Source of the DNA: DATGKG01 sp963851325
Lineage (GTDB): Bacteria; Desulfobacterota; Binatia; Binatales; Binataceae
Assembly: GCA_963851325.1 (NCBI GenBank)
Contig: CAWKOR010000001.1
Span: forward strand, 1,550,001-1,614,000
Reading direction: 5' to 3'
Length of the DNA: 64,000 nt
How positions within the stretch are numbered: the first letter of the stretch is position 1; each line of letters starts with the position of its first letter. Below the pieces are notes generated by a model that ran no database searches, was not told the DNA's origin, and saw nothing but the letters and a program-made list of their open reading frames with translations. Made by a program: the position numbers and the translations under genes. Of the stretch, positions 58,842 to 64,000 are shown one piece after another.

Positions 58842-59990
58842 TCATACCGAATAGCGCGACAGCAACCCGCGCGCGATGACGGTTTTCTGGATCTCGTTGG
58901 TGCCCTCGCCGATCATCATCAGCGGCGCGTCGCGATAAAAGCGCTCGACCGGAAATTCCGCCATGAAGCCATAGCCACCCAGCACCCGCATCGCATCGAG
59001 CGAGGCCTTCGCGCATGCCTCCGAGGCAAACAGCTTCGCCATCCCCGCCTCGACGTCGCATCGCTCGCCGGCGTCCTTCTTACGCGCCGCGTTATGCACC
59101 ATCAGCCGCGCCGCCTCGACGTTGGTGGCCATGTCGGCCAGCAGAAGCTGCACCGCCTGATGCTGGCAGATCGGCTTGCCGAACGCGCTGCGCTGCTGCG
59201 AATAGCGGATCGCATTTTCGAACGCCGCCTGCCCTACTCCGACCGCGCGCGCCGCGACGTTGATGCGCCCGACTTCGAGCGCGCTCATCACCTGCTTGAA
59301 GCCGAGCCCCTCGGCGCCGCCAATCAGATGCGCGGCCGGCACCGGCACGTCCTCGAACAGCACCTCGCAGGTGTCGATACCTTTGTAGCCGAGCTTCTTG
59401 AGATTGCGGCTCACCGTGGGACCGGCCTCGCTCTTCTCGACCGCGAACATGCTGATGCCGGCATACGCGGGCTGCGCCTTCGGATCGGTCTTCGCCGCGA
59501 CCGCGAGCATTGTTCCGTGGCGCGCGTTGGTGATGAACATTTTGCTGCCGGTCACGATGTAATCGTCGCCGCGCCGCTTCGCGACCGTCTTGATCGATTG
59601 CACGTCGGAGCCCGCATGCGGCTCGGTGAGCGCGAGGCCGCCGCGCTTCTCGCCGCGCGCCATCGCGGGCAGGAAGTATTTCTTCTGCTCGGGAGTCCCA
59701 TGATGCGTGATGATGAACGCCATGATCAGATGGCTATTAATTACGCCTGCGAGGCTCATCCAGCCGCGCGAGAGTTCCTCCATCACGCGCGCATAGCTGA
59801 GGAAGCTGAGGCCTAAGCCGCCGTGCTCGGCGGGAATGGTCGCGCCAAACAGCCCGAGTTCCTTCATGGTGGCTACCAGCGCATGCGGATACTCGTCGGC
59901 GTGTTCGAGTTCCGACGCGGTCGGGATCACGTCGCGCTCAACGAAGCGTCGTACCGCGGCAATTATGTCTTGATCTGATGTTTCATCCAT
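58842..59990 (-). CDS. Acyl-CoA dehydrogenase
   Basis: 382 aa from ATG 59990 (MDETSDQDIIAAV); the upstream 60023 start is unlikely. Family motifs: LGLFGATIPAEHGGLGLS, LALTEPHAGSDVQSIKTVA (substrate and FAD contacts), GSKMFITNA, and near the end LRVLGGYGFM-type (MRVLGGYGFMAEFPVERFYRD). The catalytic glutamate is in MMIGEGTNEIQK. It inserts a double bond into acyl-CoA and passes electrons to ETF. Near a 100-bp palindromic element, otherwise isolated. Confidence 0.93.
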   Translation of the reverse strand: MDETSDQDIIAAVRRFVERDVIPTASELEHADEYPHALVATMKELGLFGATIPAEHGGLGLSFLSYARVMEELSRGWMSLAGVINSHLIMAFIITHHGTPEQKKYFLPAMARGEKRGGLALTEPHAGSDVQSIKTVAKRRGDDYIVTGSKMFITNARHGTMLAVAAKTDPKAQPAYAGISMFAVEKSEAGPTVSRNLKKLGYKGIDTCEVLFEDVPVPAAHLIGGAEGLGFKQVMSALEVGRINVAARAVGVGQAAFENAIRYSQQRSAFGKPICQHQAVQLLLADMATNVEAARLMVHNAARKKDAGERCDVEAGMAKLFASEACAKASLDAMRVLGGYGFMAEFPVERFYRDAPLMMIGEGTNEIQKTVIARGLLSRYSV

Positions 59991-60081
59991 CGAGGCACTC
60001 CTGAGGTTCGAAACGCATTCCACCTGCTACGCCAAAAGGGCTGATCCTCTCAAGGGAGGCGCTACTGCGTGCGTTTCCTGG

Positions 60082-60181
60082 TTGGGGTCGTTCGCGAACG
60101 ACCCGCAGCGATGGCGCATTTGCGATAACTGTTTCCGCGTTCCGGTATCGTTGCGGGCGCTTCGCGAAGCGCCCCTACCAG
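60082..60181 (+). repeat. Diverged copy of the 99-bp bipartite palindromic element
   Basis: Begins GGTTGGGG, ends CCCCTACC, and has the same layout as the 52-54 kb copies: palindrome GGTCGTTCGCGAACGACC, then GCAGCGATG, a spacer of similar length but different sequence, ATCGTTGC, and palindrome GGCGCTTCGCGAAGCGCC. The two palindrome cores (GTCG/CGAC and GCGC/GCGC) differ from most other copies yet remain self-complementary. It lies in the gap between two minus-strand genes (acyl-CoA dehydrogenase and MBL hydrolase). Confidence 0.85.
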
Positions 60182-60228
60182 AAAACGCTGATTCTACCTT
60201 CGCGTTGCCGATACAAAATCGATCGCTG

Positions 60229-61161
60229 CTAATTGACCCTCGATGTATCGATTCTTTTCGAATCCGCGGGCAAAGTCAGCAACATTCCGTCGTAGCCGAG
60301 TGCCACGCCGTGCCGGCGGACATCCGAGACCCCGCGCATGAACGCGATCCGCGCGAGCAGGTTGGTCGTCGGCGGACCGATGTGGCTCAGCACCAGCATC
60401 CCGACGCCCGCCTGATTCGCCTCCGATGCGGCCTCGACCGGCGTCGTATGGTAGCGCTGGATGTCGGACATGATCCGGGCGATGCGCGCGTTGCCCATGT
60501 GCTGCGCGGCTTCCTGGATCAGTTTCACGAGATGAGCCGACTGCGCCTCCGCGATCAGCACATCAGCGCCGTTGGCGGCCGCGACCAGATTGGCGCATGG
60601 GATAGTATCGCCGCTGATGACCACCGAGCGTCCCTTATAATCGAATCGATAGCCGTATGCGGGCGCCACCGGCGCATGGTCTACGGTGAATGCGGTGACC
60701 TTGAGCCCGTTCTCTTCCAGTACCGTCGCGGAACCGCTCACGCATGGCGACGCACCCGCTGGAGTGTCGATTTTCACCGTCTGAGGGAGCATCTGCCAGT
60801 TGGCGGACGGCATCAGCGCAGCGCCGTGATGCGCGATGCGATAGCCTTCATCCAGCGCGTACGCCTGTTCGAATCCCGCGACCACTTGCTCGACGCCGGG
60901 TGGCCCATACACGCGCAGCGGATGTTCGCGACCCTGCGCCCAGGTCTGCATGTTGACCTCGCCGAGGTCGCCGATGTGGTCGGAATGAAAATGGGTGAAC
61001 ATCACCGCGGCAACCCGCGCCGCCGGAATATGCCACAACGCGAGGTTTTTCCACGAGCCGTTGCCGGTGTCGACGAGGTAGATGTTGCCGCCCGCAAAGA
61101 TTGCCGTGCACGCATCGGCGCGATTGCGATCGGGCAGTGGATTGCCGGTTCCGCAGAGCAC
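60229..61161 (-). CDS. MBL-fold hydrolase (RNase Z/arylsulfatase-like), catalytic part
   Basis: 310-aa frame whose first codon is GTG (61161). It holds CGTGNPLPDRNRADACTAI, the zinc motif FTHFHSDHIGDL, a later AYGYRFDYKGRSVVISGDT and the closing SHIGPPTTNLLARI. The fold resembles ribonuclease Z-type and related beta-lactamase-fold hydrolases. The real N-terminus with a membrane anchor lies in another frame (61162-61337), so the gene is frameshifted just at the start of this frame. Substrate unknown. Confidence 0.75.
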   Translation of the reverse strand: MLCGTGNPLPDRNRADACTAIFAGGNIYLVDTGNGSWKNLALWHIPAARVAAVMFTHFHSDHIGDLGEVNMQTWAQGREHPLRVYGPPGVEQVVAGFEQAYALDEGYRIAHHGAALMPSANWQMLPQTVKIDTPAGASPCVSGSATVLEENGLKVTAFTVDHAPVAPAYGYRFDYKGRSVVISGDTIPCANLVAAANGADVLIAEAQSAHLVKLIQEAAQHMGNARIARIMSDIQRYHTTPVEAASEANQAGVGMLVLSHIGPPTTNLLARIAFMRGVSDVRRHGVALGYDGMLLTLPADSKRIDTSRVN

Positions 61162-61337
61162 ACTCGCAACGAATCTGGATCGAGCAGGTCATTGCGCGTG
61201 TCCGCCAGGGTGTGCGCGATGACACGGCGAAACACCGCATCCTGGACGCCAGGCAGATGAATCATCCACCAGCCGATCGCGGCGAGCGCCCCGGCGACGA
61301 CCCCGAGCAGAGCGAATCCCCGAAAGAATCGCGACAT
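61162..61337 (-). pseudogene. Frameshifted N-terminal anchor of the MBL hydrolase
   Basis: Reads MSRFFRGFALLGVVAGALAA-type signal anchor, then WWMIHLPGVQDAVFRRVIAH and DLLDPDSLRV, which in relatives continues directly into VLCGTG. Near 61160 the sequence CGAGTGTGCTC probably lost one base from CGAGTGGTGCTC, so the two frames no longer join. With that base restored the gene is about 365 aa and membrane-anchored. Confidence 0.7.
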
Positions 61338-61605
61338 CCGATGGAACTTAGCGCGAGTTCGCGAGGCTTCCTATCGCACCGCGCATGGTAACCATTTGGC
61401 AGGCGCTCTTTTCGCTGCACCCTCGCCTGATGGGCGAGGCGGACGCGATTCCTATCACGGCCGGTGGAGTGGGACCTTATCCAGCGTGCCGCTCGCGGAC
61501 TCGCGGCCGGCCTCCCCCGTCGGGGGAGAGCATCTTCGCGTCTGATTTTGCGGTTGTGTTGCGGATACATTAACTGCTATAGTAAGTGTCAATTCGACGC
61601 AAAGT

Positions 61606-62646
61606 ATGAGCAGTTGTATGGACACCACCACCGATACTTCATTCGCCCCGGCAATCAGCGCCCCCGCGCTGCACGCCAAGCTGGCCGCGCTCAACCAGGA
61701 AACCACCTACGATCTGCCGGCGTGCGAGCGCTATGCCGACTCCATCGCGCGGATTCTCAAGCTCAAGCGCGAACGCAAAGCCGTTATCCTCGCGCATAAC
61801 TACCAGCGTCCCGAGATTTTCGAGGTCGCAGATTTCATCGGCGATTCGCTCGAGCTCGCGCGCAAGGCTCGCGAGGTCAAGGATGCCGAGGTCATCGTTT
61901 TCTGCGGCGTCCATTTCATGGCCGAGACGGCCAAGGTCTTCAATCCAGCCCGTAAGGTGCTGATTCCCGATTTGAAGGCCGGATGCTCGCTCGCCGAAAG
62001 CATCACCGCCGAGGCGCTCGCCGAGCGCAAGGCGGAGCTGCGCAAGATTTATCCCGACCTCAAGGTCGTCTCCTATGTGAACTGCACCGCCGATGTGAAG
62101 GCGGAATCCGACGCATGCTGCACTTCGGCGAACGCGACCCAAATCGTCGAGGCTATCGACTCCAACAACGTCCTGTTCGTGCCCGATGAGAACCTCGCCA
62201 ACTACGTCCAGAGCCACACGAAGAAAAACATCATCTCATGGGACGGCAACTGCTACGTGCATCACCAGATCACGCCCGAGGAAGTGCTGCGGGTGAAGCG
62301 CTCGATTCCCGGCATCATCGTGATTGCGCATCCCGAATGCCGCAAGGACGTTATCGCGCTCGCCGACGCCACGCTCTCGACCTCCGCGATGATGAAGTAT
62401 GCCAAGGATAGTCCGGCCGACAAGTTTCTCATCGTGACCGAGTGCGGCCTTTCCGATCGCCTGCTGATGGAGATCCCCGAGAAGCACTTCTACAAGGCGT
62501 GCAAGCTGTGCCGCTTCATGAAGATGATCACGCTCGATGGCGTGCTCGATGCGCTGGAGAACCTTCGCTACGAGATCACCCTTGATGATGAAGTTCGCGA
62601 AGGCGCCAGGCGCGCGCTCGAGAAGATGCTGTCGCTGAGCGCCTAG
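61606..62646 (+). CDS. nadA: Quinolinate synthase NadA
   Basis: 346 aa (start may instead be ATG 61618). Makes quinolinate from iminoaspartate and dihydroxyacetone phosphate in NAD synthesis. Three cysteines expected to hold the [4Fe-4S] cluster are C127 (AGCSLAE), C216 (WDGNCYVHH) and one of C299/C302 (CKLCRFMKM). VILAHNYQRPEI, then ISWDGNCYV and AHPECRKDV are family motifs. No nadB or nadC is near. TATAGT at about 61577 may be a -10 box. Cytoplasmic. Confidence 0.95.
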   Translation: MSSCMDTTTDTSFAPAISAPALHAKLAALNQETTYDLPACERYADSIARILKLKRERKAVILAHNYQRPEIFEVADFIGDSLELARKAREVKDAEVIVFCGVHFMAETAKVFNPARKVLIPDLKAGCSLAESITAEALAERKAELRKIYPDLKVVSYVNCTADVKAESDACCTSANATQIVEAIDSNNVLFVPDENLANYVQSHTKKNIISWDGNCYVHHQITPEEVLRVKRSIPGIIVIAHPECRKDVIALADATLSTSAMMKYAKDSPADKFLIVTECGLSDRLLMEIPEKHFYKACKLCRFMKMITLDGVLDALENLRYEITLDDEVREGARRALEKMLSLSA

Positions 62647-62685
62647 ACCTTACCCTACGTTATCCACTTATCCGCCGGCACATAA

Positions 62686-62811
62686 ATGGTTATGCGCGCG
62701 AGCCCCACGATTGAAGACAACCAGCGTCTGAGAAAGGAAACAGAAGAGGAGAACAAGTTCTACCTGGGAGCATACTTTAACCGCATCACGGAAAAGAATA
62801 CCAAGATATAG
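62686..62811 (+). CDS. Possible 41-aa peptide before the fucose-synthase-like gene
   Basis: Short frame reading MVMRASPTIEDNQRLRKETE, then ENKFYLGAYFNRITEKN to the TAG at 62811. It is charged and likely helical. No Shine-Dalgarno is seen before the ATG, and it is more A-rich than surrounding genes. It may be a real small protein upstream of the sugar gene or chance. Confidence 0.3.
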   Translation: MVMRASPTIEDNQRLRKETEEENKFYLGAYFNRITEKNTKI

Positions 62812-62843
62812 CGCTGCGCTTTTAGCAAAGGGACCAGGGTGCT

Positions 62844-63788
62844 ATGGAGTCGCTGGGTTCAAAAAGGATTCTGATTACCGGAGGTCGCGGTTTTCTTGGC
62901 AGTCACATTACGGAAGCCCTTCAAGCTCTAGGCTGCAGGCATTTATTCGTGTTCGGCTCCGCCGAATACGACCTTCGCATACCCAGCGAGACAGCCAGGT
63001 TGTTCGACGTTGCGCAGCCTCAGGTGGTAATTCACCTCGCGGCGGTAGTAGGTGGCATTGGCGCCAATCGGCTAAGTCCTGGAAGGTTCTTTTACGACAA
63101 CCTTAGGATGGGTATCGAGGTGATCGAGCAGGCGCGCCTCCATCACGTCGAAAAGGTGGTCGCCGTTGGGACCGTCTGCGCCTATCCAAAAGTCACCCCG
63201 GTACCCTTTCGCGAAGAGAACCTTTGGGACGGCTACCCCGAGGAGACCAACGCTCCCTATGGAATGGCGAAGAAGATGCTGCTGGTGCAGGCGCAGGCCT
63301 ATCGGCAGCAATACGGCCTCAACTCGATCTACTTGCTTCCAGTGAACCTGTATGGGCCACGTGATTCGTTCGACCCTGAGAAGTCGCACGTGATTCCCGC
63401 ATTGATCAAGAAGTGCTTCGATGCCATCCACTCCGGCGCAGATCACATCGAAGTATGGGGTACCGGCGCTGCGAGCCGCGAATTCCTGTACGTGGAGGAT
63501 TGTGCGCGGGCGATAATTTTGGCCGCGCAACACTACAACCAGCCGGAACCGTTAAATATCGGTACCGGCCAGGAGGTCAGCATTCGCGAGCTGGTAGAGC
63601 TAGTCTGCGAATTCAGCGGTTTCCGCGGCGAAATCCGATGGGATCGGAGCAAGCCGGATGGGCAGCCTCGACGCTGCCTCGACGTTTCGAAAGCGGAACG
63701 AGAGTTCGGATTCCGCGCCAATACAGACTTCCGCGCGGGCCTGCGTAAGACCATCGAATGGTACAGAGATCGAATTGCGCGCCTGTAG
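62844..63788 (+). CDS. GDP-L-fucose synthase-like NAD-dependent epimerase
   Basis: 314 aa of the extended SDR family. NADP site is ILITGGRGFLGSHIT; catalytic S/T-Y-K is Y-G-M-A-K-K (NAPYGMAKKMLLVQAQAY) with GTVCAYP upstream. HLAAVVGGIGANRLSPGRFFYDNLR, then PVNLYGPRDSFDPEKSHVIPALI and EVWGTGAASREFLYVED are GDP-fucose-synthase-type motifs; the C-terminal half binds the nucleotide sugar. It would make GDP-fucose or a related deoxysugar for surface polysaccharide. Neighbours outside the window are unknown. Confidence 0.88.
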   Translation: MESLGSKRILITGGRGFLGSHITEALQALGCRHLFVFGSAEYDLRIPSETARLFDVAQPQVVIHLAAVVGGIGANRLSPGRFFYDNLRMGIEVIEQARLHHVEKVVAVGTVCAYPKVTPVPFREENLWDGYPEETNAPYGMAKKMLLVQAQAYRQQYGLNSIYLLPVNLYGPRDSFDPEKSHVIPALIKKCFDAIHSGADHIEVWGTGAASREFLYVEDCARAIILAAQHYNQPEPLNIGTGQEVSIRELVELVCEFSGFRGEIRWDRSKPDGQPRRCLDVSKAEREFGFRANTDFRAGLRKTIEWYRDRIARL

Positions 63789-64000
63789 GCAGGCCGCCGA
63801 GAGCAAGCGCACCAAAGTCTCGCCACAAGTCCGGTCGCACTCCCGGCGCCTCGGAATCTCTTCGCACGCGCTCCAGAATCGTCGTCCGCCGTGAACCTTG
63901 GGCGGTGGGTTGAAAGCATACTCCGGGAATACAATCGGAGCATCGCCACCGCTGGAACAGGACTCCCGCAGCGGCGACGGGGTAGTAGTCGAAATGCGCG
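63789..64000. other. Window end, no supported gene
   Basis: No plus-strand gene is supported after the epimerase. A minus-strand frame is open from the window edge and reads VFPEYAFNPPPKVHGGRRFW, but it runs into the 3' end of the epimerase gene; it might be the end of a gene entering from beyond 64000. Confidence 0.3.

Noticed and set aside
60868..60885. tRNA T-loop-like GTTCGAATCCC
   Set aside because: No acceptor, D or anticodon stems around it, and it lies inside the MBL hydrolase gene.
58707..61260. Two plus-strand frames of about 370 and 390 aa opposite acyl-CoA dehydrogenase and MBL hydrolase
   Set aside because: They are antisense shadows in GC-rich DNA with R/H/D-rich composition and no recognisable domain.
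63600..64000. Minus-strand open frame entering from the window edge
   Set aside because: It overlaps the 3' end of the epimerase gene and has no start in the window; it could only be judged with sequence beyond 64000.

Overview
The window is GC-rich, gene-dense chromosomal DNA from an uncultured or poorly characterised Gram-negative soil or subsurface bacterium. A BamD-type outer-membrane assembly lipoprotein, several lipoprotein signal peptides, periplasmic adaptors, paired DUF507 proteins and a large stock of acyl-CoA, Rieske, P450, LLM and M20 enzymes fit a deep-branching proteobacterial or Desulfobacterota-like lineage; Candidatus Binatota is my best guess, by gene content only. No tRNA, rRNA, CRISPR array or complete insertion sequence was seen.

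Layout. 0-2 kb: end of the phosphate uptake operon pstC-pstA-pstB. 2-5 kb: a protein of unknown function whose C-terminus runs into a 63-64 bp tandem repeat, two lipoproteins, then bacterioferritin and its ferredoxin behind a palindromic Fur-type box. 5.6-16.7 kb: housekeeping and accessory genes (DUF1499, a DUF507 pair, formyltransferase, Gfo/Idh/MocA, GNAT, dodecin, metallo-hydrolase, LON-domain protein, class III ring-cleavage dioxygenase, a Phd/ParE toxin-antitoxin pair with a 20-bp operator, a DapA-like aldolase). 16.7-23 kb: a giant SBBP-repeat surface protein broken by a frameshift and preceded by a decayed copy of its own 3' end, then an HpaB-type flavin monooxygenase broken by two frameshifts. 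23-30 kb: a three-gene module (59-aa protein, ribbon-helix-helix regulator, small membrane protein), two M20 amidohydrolases, trmB, a BamD with an extra C-terminal beta domain, a double RidA-like protein. 30-38 kb: a two-kinase hybrid sensor, an arsenate-reductase-like protein, two tiny membrane proteins, an SDR and a second Gfo/Idh/MocA protein. 38-48.6 kb: a long minus-strand block of CoA-lyase, MaoC, LLM, desaturase, GST, MoaD-like, BNR-repeat, SRPBCC and ArsR genes, then a P450 plus Rieske oxygenase pair with a TetR regulator and two TetR-type operators. 48.7-58.1 kb: a MacAB-like export system (one ATPase, four FtsX-type permeases, a PadR regulator, an HlyD-type adaptor) whose intergenic gaps hold dense REP/BIME-like repeats. 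58.8-64 kb: acyl-CoA dehydrogenase, a frameshifted metallo-beta-lactamase-fold hydrolase, nadA and a GDP-fucose-synthase-like gene.

The most unusual parts are (i) a 99-bp bipartite palindromic element present in five same-length copies inside the exporter operon, with a diverged sixth copy at 60.1 kb in which the palindromes have changed but stay self-complementary; (ii) a covarying hairpin shared by the repeats at 2.6 kb and 37.8 kb; (iii) the three-gene module at 23.2-23.9 kb with upstream palindrome, paired direct repeats and promoter; and (iv) clean operator architectures for the Phd, ArsR and TetR regulators. Four frameshifts (three +1 shifts between 19.2 and 22.2 kb, one near 61.16 kb) may be real decay or base-calling errors in the assembly.
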